From: Betaproteobacteria bacterium SCN1
Lineage (GTDB): Bacteria; Pseudomonadota; Gammaproteobacteria; Burkholderiales; Thiobacillaceae
Length of the DNA stretch: 64,000 bases
Assembly (NCBI GenBank): GCA_008923315.1
Contig: WBSF01000001.1
Span: 186,001-250,000 of the forward strand
Direction of reading: 5' to 3'
Part shown: piece after piece, positions 48,479 to 58,683 of the stretch
How the letters are laid out: each line of letters opens with the position of its first letter
How positions within the stretch are numbered: the stretch's first letter is position 1
Program-made: the position numbers and the translations under genes
Notes under the pieces: model-generated
Seen by the model: only the letters and a program-made list of their open reading frames with translations
What the model was told of the DNA's origin: nothing
Databases searched by the model: none

Positions 48479-49405
48479 TCAGCCGAGGGGCCGGATACCC
48501 GGCAGCCGCGCGAAACTCTCGCGCGTGACCGTCTCGATGAAGTCCGCCACGTGTGCGCGTGCCGCGTCGGCTTCGCGAACCGCCGCGTACAGTTCCGCCC
48601 ACAGCCCGTGCCGGCCGATCGGCCGCGCCGCGACGTAGCCGCGTTCGAGGTAGGGCGCCACGGCCCAGGCCGGCAGCGCGGCGAGCCCGCGCCGGCTGGC
48701 GACGAGCTGGAGGATCGCCACGGTCAGCTCGGCCTCGCGGCGCGGCGGTTTCACGCCGGCGGGCGCGAGCACGCGGCGCACCAGATCGAGGCGGCCGTCC
48801 GGCACCGGGTAGGCGATCAGCGTGTGGTCGGAGAAATCGGCCGGCAGCAGCCATTTGCGTTTTTCCAGCGGGTGGCCGGGCGGCATCAGCGCGAGCATTT
48901 CGTAGGCGAACAGGGGGCGGGCGACGAGGCCGTTGCGCGGTGCGTCTTCGGACGTCACCACGAGATCGGCCCGGCCGTCCAGCAGCAGGCCGGTCGGATC
49001 GGCCTGGAAGCCGCCCAGCAGATCGAGTTCCACGCGCGGCCAGGCATCGCGGTAGGCGTCCATCGCGGGCATGAGCCAGTCGTAGCAGGTGTGGCATTCG
49101 ACGGCGATGCGCAGTTCGCCGGCCTCGCCGTCGCGCAGTTTGGCCAGATCGCGCAGCGCGGCGTCCACGCGCGGCGCGAGATCGTGTTCCAGCGCAAGCA
49201 GACGGCGGCCCGCGGCGGTGAGCTGCGGCGGCCGTGTGGCGCGGTCCAGCAGGGGCAGGTCCAGCGCTTCTTCCAGCGCCCTCAACTGGTGCGACACAGC
49301 CGATTGCGTGAGATGCAGGCGTTCCGCCGCGGCGGTGAGCCCGCCGGCCTCGGCGACGGCGCGCAGCAGGCGCAGATGACGCAGCTCGATATGAGAAATA
49401 TTCAT
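48479..49405 (-). CDS. metR: LysR-family regulator MetR
   Basis: 308-aa regulator. The N-terminus IELRHLRLLRAVAEAGGLTAAAERLHLTQSAVSHQLR and the effector-domain segment VECHTCYDWLMPAMDAYR are strongly MetR-like. It is divergent from metE with 81 bp between, as in enteric bacteria, where MetR with homocysteine activates metE. Convergent with the DUF202 gene, 6 bp apart. Confidence 0.92.
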   Translation of the reverse strand: MNISHIELRHLRLLRAVAEAGGLTAAAERLHLTQSAVSHQLRALEEALDLPLLDRATRPPQLTAAGRRLLALEHDLAPRVDAALRDLAKLRDGEAGELRIAVECHTCYDWLMPAMDAYRDAWPRVELDLLGGFQADPTGLLLDGRADLVVTSEDAPRNGLVARPLFAYEMLALMPPGHPLEKRKWLLPADFSDHTLIAYPVPDGRLDLVRRVLAPAGVKPPRREAELTVAILQLVASRRGLAALPAWAVAPYLERGYVAARPIGRHGLWAELYAAVREADAARAHVADFIETVTRESFARLPGIRPLG

Positions 49406-49426
49406 GTTGACGATGAGAATTATTCG
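49392..49426. promoter_or_regulatory. two candidate MetR boxes
   Basis: TGAGAAATATTCA (49392-49404) and TGAGAATTATTCG (49414-49426), spaced 22 bp start to start, that is two helical turns. They differ at one and two places from the MetR consensus TGAA-N5-TTCA. The first overlaps the metR start codon, so autoregulation and metE activation from one site pair are possible. Confidence 0.6.
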
Positions 49427-49486
49427 TTTGTGTCATGGTAAGCCGGCCGCCATCATGCCGTCCATCGCAACCGCATGGAGCACGAC

Positions 49487-51757
49487 ATGGCACTGGCGCA
49501 CGTACTGGGAGCCCCCCGCATCGGCCCGCACCGCGAACTCAAATTCGCCCTGGAGAGACACTGGCGCGGCGAACTGGACGAGGCCGGCCTGCGGGCGGCG
49601 GCCAGCGGCATCCGCCAGGCGAACTGGCGCGCGCAGGCCGAAGCGGGGCTGGATTGCGTGGCGGTCGGCGACTTCGCCTACTACGATCCGATGCTGACCC
49701 ACGTGGCGCTGTTCGGCTGCGCGCCGGCGCGTTTCGGCTTCGGCGCGCGGATCGGACTGGCCGAATATTTCCAGCTCGCGCGCGGCAACGCGGATTGCCA
49801 TGCGATGGAAATGACCAAGTGGTTCGATACCAACTACCATTATCTCGTCCCGGAGTTCGGTCCGGACACGGCCTTCACGCTCGACGGCCGCTGGCTGCTC
49901 GACGAGGTGGCCGAGGCCCAGACCGCCGGCTTCAAGGCCAAGCCTGTGCTGATCGGTCCGCTGACTTTCCTGTATCTCGGCAAGCCGAAGCAGGCCGGTT
50001 TCGACCGGCTCGATCTGCTCGACCGCCTGCTGCCGGCCTACGTTCGATTATTGGCGGCGCTGCGCGCGGCGGGCATCGAATGGGTGCAGATCGACGAGCC
50101 CATTCTGAGCCTCGATCTGCCGCCCGCCTGGCGCGCGGCGTTCGAACGAAGCTGCCATGCGCAGCGCAGCGCGGGCGTCAAGCTGCTGCTCGCCAGTTAT
50201 TTCGGTCCCCTGCGCGACAATCTGCTGACGGCGCTGCAACTGCCGGTGGACGGCGTGCATCTCGACGGCGTGCGCGGCGGCGGCGAACTGGCCCAGGCGC
50301 TCGACTGGCTGCCCGCTACCAAGGTGTTGTCGGTTGGCGTGCTCGACGGCCGCAACGTCTGGTGCGACGACCTTGCCGCGGTGCTCGACCGCACCGAACC
50401 GCTGCAGGCCCGGCTCGGCGACCGTCTGTGGGTAGCGCCATCGTGCTCGCTCGCACACGTGCCCGTGAGTCTTGCGCCGGAAACGCGGCTGGATGCAGAA
50501 CTGAAAAGCTGGCTCGCCTTCGCGGCGGAAAAACTGGAGGCGCTCGGTACGCTCAGGGCCGCGCTCAACCGGGGCCGTGCGGCGGTCGCACCCGCGCTCG
50601 ACATGAACGGTCGGGCGCTGGCCTCGCGCCGGCAGTCGCCGCGCGTGCACGACGCGGCGGTCGCGGCGCGCGTCGCCGCGCTCCGGGCGGACGCCGACCG
50701 GCGGCACAGCCCGTTTGCCGCGCGGCAGGCGGCGCAGCGCGCACGCTTCGCGCTGCCGTTGTTTCCCACCACGACCATCGGCTCGTTTCCGCAGACGCCG
50801 GACATCCGCCAGGCCCGCGCGCGCTTCAAACGCGGCGAGCTGGCCGAAGCGGCCTATGTGCAGGCGATGCGCACCGAGATCGAAACGGCCGTACGCCGGC
50901 AGGCGGCGCTGGGCCTCGACGTGCTGGTGCACGGCGAAGCCGAGCGCAACGACATGGTCGAATATTTCGGCGAGCAGCTCGCAGGGTTCGCCTTTTCGCA
51001 GAACGGCTGGGTGCAGAGCTACGGCAGCCGCTGCGTGAAACCGCCCATCCTCTATGGCGACGTGTCGCGTCCGCGGCCGATGACGGTCGAATGGACGCGT
51101 TACGCGCAGAGCCTGACCGGCAAGCCGGTGAAGGGCATGCTGACCGGCCCGGTGACGATGCTGCAATGGTCCTTCGTGCGCGACGACCAGCCGCGCGCCG
51201 TTACCGCGCTGCAGCTCGCGCTTGCGATCCGCGACGAAGTCGCCGATCTCGAAGCGGCCGGGATCGGTATCGTGCAGATCGACGAGCCGGCCTACCGCGA
51301 AGGTCTGCCACTGCGCCGCGCCGACTGGCCGGCCTATCTCGACTGGGCCGGCCGGGCCTTCCGCGTCGCTGCCGCCGCCGTGCGCGACGACACCCAGATC
51401 CACACGCACATGTGTTACTCGGAATTCAACGATATTCTGCCCGCCATCGCCGCGATGGACGCCGACGTCATCACCATCGAGACCAGCCGGTCCGACATGG
51501 AGCTGCTGCGTGGCTTCGGCGAATTCGCCTATCCGAACGAGATCGGGCCGGGGGTGTACGACATCCACAGTCCGCGCGTGCCTTCGGTCGAAGAGATGCG
51601 GCGCTTGCTGGACAAGGCCGCGGCGGTGATTCCACCCGGACACCTCTGGGTGAACCCCGACTGCGGCCTGAAAACACGCGACTGGCCCGAAACCGAAGCG
51701 GCGCTGGCCGGCATGGTTGCGGCGGCGCGGGCGATGCGGCGCGTGTACGCGATCTGA
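49487..51757 (+). CDS. metE: cobalamin-independent methionine synthase
   Basis: 756-aa zinc enzyme transferring a methyl group from 5-methyltetrahydropteroyl-polyglutamate to homocysteine. Two homologous barrels: N-terminal ([19 protein letters not shown], about 1-370) and C-terminal ([17 protein letters not shown], about 420-756). Zinc ligands appear in [11 protein letters not shown] (His and Cys) and [10 protein letters not shown] (Cys). Start: ATG 49487 lies 6 nt after GGAG and begins MALAHVLG as in relatives; an in-frame ATG at 49475 is possible. Divergent from its activator metR. Confidence 0.97.
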   Translation: MALAHVLGAPRIGPHRELKFALERHWRGELDEAGLRAAASGIRQANWRAQAEAGLDCVAVGDFAYYDPMLTHVALFGCAPARFGFGARIGLAEYFQLARGNADCHAMEMTKWFDTNYHYLVPEFGPDTAFTLDGRWLLDEVAEAQTAGFKAKPVLIGPLTFLYLGKPKQAGFDRLDLLDRLLPAYVRLLAALRAAGIEWVQIDEPILSLDLPPAWRAAFERSCHAQRSAGVKLLLASYFGPLRDNLLTALQLPVDGVHLDGVRGGGELAQALDWLPATKVLSVGVLDGRNVWCDDLAAVLDRTEPLQARLGDRLWVAPSCSLAHVPVSLAPETRLDAELKSWLAFAAEKLEALGTLRAALNRGRAAVAPALDMNGRALASRRQSPRVHDAAVAARVAALRADADRRHSPFAARQAAQRARFALPLFPTTTIGSFPQTPDIRQARARFKRGELAEAAYVQAMRTEIETAVRRQAALGLDVLVHGEAERNDMVEYFGEQLAGFAFSQNGWVQSYGSRCVKPPILYGDVSRPRPMTVEWTRYAQSLTGKPVKGMLTGPVTMLQWSFVRDDQPRAVTALQLALAIRDEVADLEAAGIGIVQIDEPAYREGLPLRRADWPAYLDWAGRAFRVAAAAVRDDTQIHTHMCYSEFNDILPAIAAMDADVITIETSRSDMELLRGFGEFAYPNEIGPGVYDIHSPRVPSVEEMRRLLDKAAAVIPPGHLWVNPDCGLKTRDWPETEAALAGMVAAARAMRRVYAI

Positions 51758-51810
51758 GGAACTTGCATTCGGACGAGGGTGTCGAGCCGGGAGTCGATTA
51801 GAATCCCGGC

Positions 51811-53199
51811 ATGTTGAAAACGCTTCCCATTATTCTTTTCCTGGCCGGATACGGCGGCACGGCCATGGCTGGGCCGCCCGACCTGCCTGTGCGTCCCGGC
51901 GATTTCTGGCTGGGCGGCGAAGCATCTGCCGTTCCGGCACCGCAGCCGGCCGATGCCGTGCGTTTCGACAGCCTTGCCGCGCTCACAGAGCACGCGCTGC
52001 GCACGCGGTCCGACGCCCGTGCCGCCTGGTTCGGCATCCAGGCGGAAGCGGACCGGCTGGATGCCGCCCGGGCGGACAACTGGCCGACCCTGACAGGTCA
52101 GATCAGCTTCACCCGCAGCCAGGCGCTGTCGAGCTCCGGCGCATCGGTGCCGGTGCTGCACCGTTACGGCCCCAGCCTGAGCCTCGCCTACGTGTTGTAC
52201 GACTTCGGCGCGCGTGCCGCCGGCATCGAGGCGCAGCGCTATCAACTCGTCTCGGCGTTGCTGGCCGGCAACCGCACTCTGCAGGACATCGTGTCCGAGG
52301 TGGAGGCCGCCTACCATGCGCAGGTCGCGGCGCACGGCGCGCTCGATGCGCAAAACGAGCAGGTTGCCTCGCTGGCGGAAAGCGAAAAGGCCGTACAGGT
52401 GCGTCTGGAGGGCGGGCTCGCATCGCGCGCCGACATGCTGCGCGCGCGCGCGTCGCGGGTCGAGGCCGAACTGGCCCGCGACGCGGCCGTGCGCGATCTG
52501 GCCAAGGCCGAGGCCGCGCTGAAGCAAGCGGCCGGCATCGCGCAGACGCAGACCCTGATGCTCGACTGGCCGCGCGTGGTCCCGCCCGATCTCGACGCGG
52601 CGCTGCTGCTCGCAGACCTGCTCGCCGAGGCCGAGCGCCAGCGCCCCGACCTGCGCGCGTTGCGCGCTTCCGCCGCGGCGGCCCGGTCCGAAGCCGAGCG
52701 TGCCCGCGCCGCGCGCTGGCCCAGCCTCGCACTGACCGGCAATACCGGCCGCACCTTTTTCCTGGAGGACGGGCGGACGCCTTCGACGACCTACAGCATC
52801 GGGCTCAATCTGAGCATTCCCCTGTTCGATGGCGGCCGGCTGGCCGCACAGGCGCGTGCAGCCGAACGCGATGCCGAACGGCTTGCGGCGCAGGCCGATG
52901 CGCAGCGCGACACCGTCGCGCTGGACGTGACGCAGGCCTGGCAGGACGCGCAGTATGCCCAGACCGCACGCGCGGGCGTTGCCGTCCAGTACGAGAGCGC
53001 GGCCGAATCGGCGCGCGCGGCGGAGGCGCGCTACAAGGCGGGCGTGGGCAGTCTGCTCGAATGGCTGACCGCGCAGGCCGATCTGGCGCGCGCGCGGCAG
53101 GCGCGGGTGCAGGCCGACGGCGACTGGCAGACCGCATTTTCCCGTTTGAACCATGCGCTCGGGCGGCTGCCCGCGGCGCTTCCCGAGAGGCAGCCATGA
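51811..53199 (+). CDS. TolC-family outer-membrane efflux protein
   Basis: 462-aa protein with a signal peptide (LPIILFLAGYGGTAMA) and the two long helical repeats of outer-membrane efflux channels (coiled-coil Ala/Arg/Glu-rich stretches about 170-270 and 385-455; strands around YGPSLSLAYVLYDFGARAAG and YSIGLNLSIPLFDGGR, the repeat signature). First gene of a three-gene RND operon; a TAGAAT -10-like hexamer lies at 51799-51804, close to the start. The stop overlaps the adaptor start. Confidence 0.9.
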   Translation: MLKTLPIILFLAGYGGTAMAGPPDLPVRPGDFWLGGEASAVPAPQPADAVRFDSLAALTEHALRTRSDARAAWFGIQAEADRLDAARADNWPTLTGQISFTRSQALSSSGASVPVLHRYGPSLSLAYVLYDFGARAAGIEAQRYQLVSALLAGNRTLQDIVSEVEAAYHAQVAAHGALDAQNEQVASLAESEKAVQVRLEGGLASRADMLRARASRVEAELARDAAVRDLAKAEAALKQAAGIAQTQTLMLDWPRVVPPDLDAALLLADLLAEAERQRPDLRALRASAAAARSEAERARAARWPSLALTGNTGRTFFLEDGRTPSTTYSIGLNLSIPLFDGGRLAAQARAAERDAERLAAQADAQRDTVALDVTQAWQDAQYAQTARAGVAVQYESAAESARAAEARYKAGVGSLLEWLTAQADLARARQARVQADGDWQTAFSRLNHALGRLPAALPERQP

Positions 53200-54329
53200 T
53201 CGGTCGCATCCTAGCTCTTGTCGTCGTGCTGGTGCTGATTGCCGGCGTGGTCTACCGCGTTCAGCAGAAAGGGGCCGAGGACGCCCAGAAAGGCGGCGAG
53301 AGCCGGCCGATCGCGGTCAAGACGGTTCCGGTCGAGGTGCGCGATTTTCCGCGTGTGATCGATCTGCCGGGCACGCTCGAAGCCGCGCGCCAGGCGGTCG
53401 TGTCGGCACAGGTCGGCGGTGTGCTGCTGAAGCAGCACGTGCAGGAAGGCGACCGCGTGCGTGCCGGACAGGTCCTGTTCACGCTCGATGCGCGGCCGGC
53501 CGAGGCACGGATTGCGCAAAGCCGTGCGAGCCTCGAAGGCGCGCGCGCCGAAACCGAAGACGCCGAGAAGAAACTGACGCGCCTGATGCCGCTGATGAAT
53601 TCCGGTTACATCAGCCGGCAGGAATACGACGACGCGGTGCTCGTGCGCGAAGCCGCGCGCGCCAAGGCGGCCACCGCCCGCGCCGAACTGCAGGCCGCGC
53701 AGCTCGACGCGGGCTATGCCGTCATCCGCGCGCCGTTCGCCGGCCAGGTCGGCCGCATACCGGTGCGGCCCGGCGATCTGGTGCAGGCGGGCGCGACGCT
53801 GACCGCCCTGATCGCGGCGGAGGGCCTGGACGTGCGCGCCAGTGTGGCGCAGTCCGACTGGCCCGCGCTGGCCGCCGCGCGGGCGGGCGGCGCCGTACCC
53901 GCCGACATATTTTTCGACGGCGGCGGCAAGCCGGTCGCGCAGGGCGAGCTGAATTTCGTGGACGCCCAGCTCGATGCGGCCAGCGGCGCGGTGCAGATCA
54001 AGGTGCGGCTGGCCGCCGTGCCGCCCGGCCTGCTGTCCGGCCAGAGCGTACGCCTGCGCCTGAAGCTCGGCGTCGAACCCGCCGCGCGGGTCGTGCCCGA
54101 GGCGGCCCTGCAGCACGCGCAGAACGGGACCTATGTCTATGTCGTGCGCGACGGACGGGCGGTGGCGCAGCCGGTAACGCTGTTGCGCGCACTGGACGGC
54201 GCACAGGCGGTGAGCGGCGAGCTCGCTGCCGGCGAGCCGGTGCTGATCGAGATTCCGCAACGCCTGCGCGCGGGCGGCGCCGTGCGTCTGGAGAGTGAAC
54301 GTCCGCCCGCACGCGAGGCCGCCAAGTGA
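53196..54329 (+). CDS. RND efflux periplasmic adaptor
   Basis: 377-aa membrane-fusion protein. N-terminal anchor helix (IGRILALVVVLVLIAGVVY) without lipobox, lipoyl halves GTLEAARQAVVSAQVGGVLLKQHVQEGDRVRAGQ and VIRAPFAGQVGRIPVRPGDLVQAGA separated by a helical hairpin (about 105-165), then beta-barrel and membrane-proximal domains. It bridges the RND pump and the TolC-like channel. Overlaps both neighbours by 4 bp (ATGA and GTGA), so all three are coupled. Confidence 0.92.
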   Translation: MIGRILALVVVLVLIAGVVYRVQQKGAEDAQKGGESRPIAVKTVPVEVRDFPRVIDLPGTLEAARQAVVSAQVGGVLLKQHVQEGDRVRAGQVLFTLDARPAEARIAQSRASLEGARAETEDAEKKLTRLMPLMNSGYISRQEYDDAVLVREAARAKAATARAELQAAQLDAGYAVIRAPFAGQVGRIPVRPGDLVQAGATLTALIAAEGLDVRASVAQSDWPALAAARAGGAVPADIFFDGGGKPVAQGELNFVDAQLDAASGAVQIKVRLAAVPPGLLSGQSVRLRLKLGVEPAARVVPEAALQHAQNGTYVYVVRDGRAVAQPVTLLRALDGAQAVSGELAAGEPVLIEIPQRLRAGGAVRLESERPPAREAAK

Positions 54330-57300
54330 ACCTTTCGCGTCTGTTCATCGAGCGGCCGGTCGCCACGCTGATGCTGGTGCTGGCGATGGCGCTGTTCGGC
54401 GCGCTCGCCTACAGGGAACTGCCGGTGAACGATCTGCCGCAGGTCGATTTCCCGACGCTGCGGATTTCCGCCAGTCTGCCCGGCGCGAACCCGGAGACGA
54501 TGGCCAACACGGTGGCCACGCCGCTCGAACGGCAGCTCTCGACGGTACAGGGTATCGAATCGATGTCCTCGCAGTCGGGCCAGGGCTCGACCAACATCAC
54601 GCTGCAATTCGAGCTGGGGCGCGATATCGATGCCGCCGCGCAGGATGTGCAGACCGCCGTCGCGCAGGCGGCGCGCAACCTGCCGGACGGCATGGATCCG
54701 CCGCAGCTGCGCAAAATCAACCCTTCCGATTCGCCCATCCTCTATCTCGCCCTGTCGGCCGAGCGGCTGCCTCTCACCGAGCTTGACGCGGTGGCCGATT
54801 CGCATGTCGCGCAGCGCCTGTCGACCCTGTCCGGCGTGGCCCAGGTGCTGGTGTTCGGCTCGCAGAAATATGCGCTGCGGCTCTATCTCGACCCCGAAAA
54901 ACTGCTTGCGCGCGGGCTGACCTTCGCCGATGTGGTCGCCGCGGTACAGGCGGCGAACGCGAACCTGCCGTCCGGCACGCTGAACAGTGCGACACGCGCC
55001 TATGCGGTGAAGGCGCCGGTCGCGCTCGCCGACGCGCACGGGTTCGGCGATGTCATCGTGGCCTACAAGGACGGCGCCGCGCTGCGTATCCGCGACCTGG
55101 GGCGCGCGGTCGACAGCGTGGAAAACGACAAGGCGCGCACCTGGTACAACGGCACGCGCGCCATTGTGCTCGCGGTTCAGCGGCAGCCCGGTGCCAACAC
55201 GGTCGAAGTCGCCGAGCGCATCCGTGCGATGCTGCCGCAGATCGAATCCGAACTGCCCGATGGCGTCCGCCTGCAGGTGCATTTCGACCGTTCGCTGTTC
55301 GTCAAGGATTCGCTGCACGAAGTGAATTTCACGCTGGTGCTGGCGCTCGGCCTGGTCGTCCTGGTGATCTTTGCCTTCCTGCACAACGTGCGCGCCACGC
55401 TCATCGCCGCGCTGGTGCTGCCGAGCTCGCTGCTCGGTACCTTCGCCTTCATGCATCTGGCGGGCTACAGCCTCAACAACCTTTCGCTGATGGCGATCAC
55501 GCTCGCCATCGGTTTTGTGGTCGACGACGCGGTGGTGGTGATCGAGAACATCGCGCGCCATCTCGACATGGGCAAGTCGCGCGTGCAGGCGGCGCTCGAC
55601 GGTGCGCAGGAGATCGGCTTCACCGTGCTGTCGATGACGATTTCGCTGGCCGCCGTGTTTCTGCCCATCCTGTTCATGGGCGGCATGATCGGCCGGCTGT
55701 TCCAGGAGTTCGCCGTCTCCATCGGCGTGGCGGTGATCCTGTCCGGCGTGGTGGCGCTCACGTTGACACCGATGCTGTGTGCGCGCGGGCTCGTGCACGA
55801 AACGATCAACAATCCCTTCTCGCGCCTGTTCGACCGGACGTTCGGCGCATTCCGCGACTGGTACGGCGAGACGCTGCGCGCCTCGATGCGGCACCGCGGT
55901 GCGATGCTGCTGCTGTCGGTCGCGGTGCTGGGCGCGATGGTATGGCTGGCCGGTCAGGTGAAACAGGGATTCATCCCGCGTGTCGATTCCGGCATGTTGT
56001 TCGCCAGTGTGCAGTATCCCGAAGGCATTCCCTTCGAGGAACTGTCGAAGCGGCAGCAGCAGCTCGCCATGCTGGTGCAGGGTCATCCCGCCGTCGAAGG
56101 CCTGATGTCCTCGGCCGGCCAGGGCGGCGGCGGCGTCACCGGCGGCAATATCGGCCGTCTGGTGATCCGGCTGACGCCGCGCGATACCCGTCCGGGCGCG
56201 GATCAGGTGATCGAGGAACTGCGGGCGCTCAGCCGCAAGGTCGGCGGCGTCAACGTGATGCTGCAGAACCCGGCGTCGATCAACGTCGGCGCGCTGGCAT
56301 CGTCGAGCGACTATCAGATCACCCTGACCTCGAGCGATTTCGAGTCGCTCAAGCATGTGCTGCCTGAAGTCGAGAAGGCGCTCGGCGCCGCGCCATTGAT
56401 CACCGACGTGGACAGCAACCTCGAGCTGCGCAATCCCGAGCTGCGGGTGACGCTCGACCCGATTGAAGCGGCGCGGCTCGGTATCGATGCGCGCGCGGTA
56501 CAGCAGACGCTCTACGACGCCCTGGGCGGACGCCGCATCAGCGAAATCTACGGCACCAGCGACCAGTACAGCATCACCGTCGAAGCCCTGCCCGAAGCCC
56601 AGCTCGATCCGGCATTGATCGGCCGGCTGCCGATCCGTACCGTCACCGGCGGGTTGACGCGGCTGGATGCCGTGGCGCGGGTCGAGGCGGGTGTCGGGCC
56701 CATTGCCGTCTACCATTACGGCCAGCAGCCGGCGGTAACGCTGTCCTTCAATCTGGCGCCCGGCGCCTCGCTCAACGAGGCACTGGCGCAGGCGCTCGCC
56801 GCAGCCAATTCCGCGTTGTCCGCCGACGTGACCGCGCAGCTCACCGGTTCGGCGCAGAAATTCCAGGAGTCCACGGTGACGCTGCCCCTGCTGCTGCTGT
56901 TCACCGTCGTCGTCATCTACATGGTGCTGGCCGTGCTGTACGAGCACCTGGGGCATCCGCTCACCATTCTCACCGCATTGCCGCTCGCCGGCTTCGGTGC
57001 GCTGCTGGTGCTGCTGCTGGCCGGCGAGGAGCTCAACATCTTCAGCTTCGTCGGCATCATTCTGCTGGTCGGTCTGGTGAAGAAGAACGGCATCATGATG
57101 ATCGACTTTGCGCTCACGCGGCAGCGCGCCGGCCTGTCGCCGGAGGCGGCCATCGTCGAAGCGAGCCTGGTGCGCCTGCGGCCGATCATGATGACCACCT
57201 TTGCCGCGATCTTCGCCACCCTGCCCATCGCCATCGGTTTCGGCGCGGGCGGCGAGGCGCGCAGGCCGCTGGGCATTGCCGTCATCGGCGGCCTGGTGTT

Positions 57301-57397
57301 CTCGCAGTTCCTCACCCTGTACATCACGCCCACCTTCTACGTGAGCATGGCGCGGCTGGAGGCCTGGCTGGTGCGCCAGCGCGCCCGGTTTGCCTGA
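54326..57397 (+). CDS. RND efflux pump (MdtB/MexB-type)
   Basis: 1023-aa hydrophobe/amphiphile-type RND pump with 12 membrane helices in the usual 1+5+1+5 pattern and two large periplasmic loops. N-terminus LSRLFIERPVATLMLVLAMALFG, helix-4 proton-relay Asp pair in GFVVDDAVVVIENI and the C-terminal repeat GIILLVGLVKKNGIMMIDFAL. Length matches the family. Start is GTG at 54326. Closest in feel to MdtB/MdtC-like pumps, which export bile salts, antibiotics or flavonoids, but the substrate is not readable. Confidence 0.94.
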   Translation: MNLSRLFIERPVATLMLVLAMALFGALAYRELPVNDLPQVDFPTLRISASLPGANPETMANTVATPLERQLSTVQGIESMSSQSGQGSTNITLQFELGRDIDAAAQDVQTAVAQAARNLPDGMDPPQLRKINPSDSPILYLALSAERLPLTELDAVADSHVAQRLSTLSGVAQVLVFGSQKYALRLYLDPEKLLARGLTFADVVAAVQAANANLPSGTLNSATRAYAVKAPVALADAHGFGDVIVAYKDGAALRIRDLGRAVDSVENDKARTWYNGTRAIVLAVQRQPGANTVEVAERIRAMLPQIESELPDGVRLQVHFDRSLFVKDSLHEVNFTLVLALGLVVLVIFAFLHNVRATLIAALVLPSSLLGTFAFMHLAGYSLNNLSLMAITLAIGFVVDDAVVVIENIARHLDMGKSRVQAALDGAQEIGFTVLSMTISLAAVFLPILFMGGMIGRLFQEFAVSIGVAVILSGVVALTLTPMLCARGLVHETINNPFSRLFDRTFGAFRDWYGETLRASMRHRGAMLLLSVAVLGAMVWLAGQVKQGFIPRVDSGMLFASVQYPEGIPFEELSKRQQQLAMLVQGHPAVEGLMSSAGQGGGGVTGGNIGRLVIRLTPRDTRPGADQVIEELRALSRKVGGVNVMLQNPASINVGALASSSDYQITLTSSDFESLKHVLPEVEKALGAAPLITDVDSNLELRNPELRVTLDPIEAARLGIDARAVQQTLYDALGGRRISEIYGTSDQYSITVEALPEAQLDPALIGRLPIRTVTGGLTRLDAVARVEAGVGPIAVYHYGQQPAVTLSFNLAPGASLNEALAQALAAANSALSADVTAQLTGSAQKFQESTVTLPLLLLFTVVVIYMVLAVLYEHLGHPLTILTALPLAGFGALLVLLLAGEELNIFSFVGIILLVGLVKKNGIMMIDFALTRQRAGLSPEAAIVEASLVRLRPIMMTTFAAIFATLPIAIGFGAGGEARRPLGIAVIGGLVFSQFLTLYITPTFYVSMARLEAWLVRQRARFA

Positions 57398-57406
57398 GCC
57401 TCTGTC

Positions 57407-57808
57407 TCAGGCCAGCCAGGCGAGCGCGGCGTAGCGCGCGAGCTTGCCCAGGCCGACGAGCAGCAGGAAGCGCCCCGCGCCCACGCGCAGGATGCCGGCA
57501 ACCAGACACAGCGGGTCACCGACGACCGGCAGCCATGCCAGCAGCAGGGCGGGCTGGCCCCAGCGTGCGAACCAGCGTTCCGCACGCGCGGCCTGCCGTT
57601 CGGCCCGGCCGCTGCGCCGCACCGCCTGGCGGCCGAAGCGGCCCATGCCGTAGGTAATCAGACTGCCCAGCACATTGCCGGCCGTGGCGACGGCCACGCT
57701 GGCAAACGGATCGGCGCCCTGATGCAGGCGGTACAGCAGCAGCGCCTCCGAGCCGCCGGGAAACAGCGTCGAAGACAGCAGTGCCGAACCGAACAGGGCC
57801 CAGTCCAT
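57407..57808 (-). CDS. YqaA-like (SNARE-associated/DedA-superfamily) membrane protein
   Basis: 133-aa inner-membrane protein. Features: SSTLFPGGSEALLLYRLHQG near the N-terminus, AGNVLGSLITYGMGRFG, and LLLAWLPVVGDPLCLVAGILRV, which match the YqaA group of VTT/DedA-like proteins. Start chosen at MDWALFGSALL (57808) since the upstream extension is basic and low in similarity. Convergent with the RND gene, 9 bp apart. Role possibly in lipid flipping or membrane homeostasis by family analogy. Confidence 0.8.
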   Translation of the reverse strand: MDWALFGSALLSSTLFPGGSEALLLYRLHQGADPFASVAVATAGNVLGSLITYGMGRFGRQAVRRSGRAERQAARAERWFARWGQPALLLAWLPVVGDPLCLVAGILRVGAGRFLLLVGLGKLARYAALAWLA

Positions 57809-57972
57809 CAGGCGTGCGCGCCGATGGACTGGGCGACAGGTCATAGATTGATATTTTCAATGGTTTTCATGAATCTTATCCGTTGGATTGAATGATTGGG
57901 GGTGGGTAAAGTGGCGCCTGTCTCGATTGACAGCGCAAATCAAACGACTTGATCACCCTACAGGAGCCCGAC

Positions 57973-58464
57973 ATGCAGAACGCGTCATCCGTCACCATTC
58001 AGAACCTCGAAGCCGCCTTCGCCGGCGAGTCGATGGCCCATATCAAATATCTGTGGTTCGCCCGCCAGTGCCGCAAGCTTGGCGACGAAGCCACCGCCCG
58101 GGTGTTCGAGGACACCGCCGCACAAGAGATTCTGCATGCCTTCGGCCACGCCGAGCTGCTGTTCGCCGACGAGACCATGACGCCGGAGAAATGCCTGCAG
58201 TATGCGATCGAAGGCGAGACCCACGAATACACCGAGATGTATCCGAAGTTCCGTCACGAGGCGATGCAGGAAGGCAACGCCGCCGCGGTCGCCGAACTCG
58301 ATGAGCAGATCGTCGAATCGAAGGCGCACGCGGAAATGTTCAAGGCCGTGCTGGACAAGGCCGCCAAACGCTTCGCGGCGCTGGCCAGGGTCGAGGAAAA
58401 GCACGCGAAGCATTACCAGGCGGCCCGGGATGCGCTGGCAGCCCCCGATGCACTCGCCGCCTGA
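57973..58464 (+). CDS. rubrerythrin (ferritin-like diiron domain)
   Basis: 163-aa non-heme diiron peroxidase-like protein. Paired ExxH motifs: E-SMAHIKY, QEILHAFGHAE in the first half, EGETHEY and SKAHAEMF in the second, giving the four-helix diiron site. It lacks a C-terminal rubredoxin domain; a separate rubredoxin gene follows 36 bp downstream and could donate electrons. Start ATG 57973, 8 nt after CAGGAG. Role: peroxide reduction under low oxygen. Confidence 0.92.
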   Translation: MQNASSVTIQNLEAAFAGESMAHIKYLWFARQCRKLGDEATARVFEDTAAQEILHAFGHAELLFADETMTPEKCLQYAIEGETHEYTEMYPKFRHEAMQEGNAAAVAELDEQIVESKAHAEMFKAVLDKAAKRFAALARVEEKHAKHYQAARDALAAPDALAA

Positions 58465-58500
58465 TCGATTACCCTCGCATTCATTCTGAAAGGACACACC

Positions 58501-58674
58501 ATGAAAACCTGGCAATGTATCGTTTGCGGTTATGTTTACGACGAAGCGGCCGGCGATCCCGAGCATGGCATCGCGCCCGGCACCCGCTGGGAAGACGTAC
58601 CCGATGCCTGGGCCTGTCCGGAATGCGGTGTCGCCAAGATGGATTTCGAGATGGTCGAAGTCGTCGCGGCCTGA
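58501..58674 (+). CDS. rubredoxin
   Basis: 57-aa Fe(SCys)4 electron carrier, intact though short. Iron ligands Cys6/Cys9 ([16 protein letters not shown]) and Cys39/Cys42 ([14 protein letters not shown]). AAAGGACACACC precedes the ATG. It sits between rubrerythrin and an FAD oxidoreductase gene, so the likely chain is NAD(P)H to reductase to rubredoxin to rubrerythrin to peroxide. Confidence 0.96.
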   Translation: MKTWQCIVCGYVYDEAAGDPEHGIAPGTRWEDVPDAWACPECGVAKMDFEMVEVVAA

Positions 58675-58683
58675 ATCCCGTTG

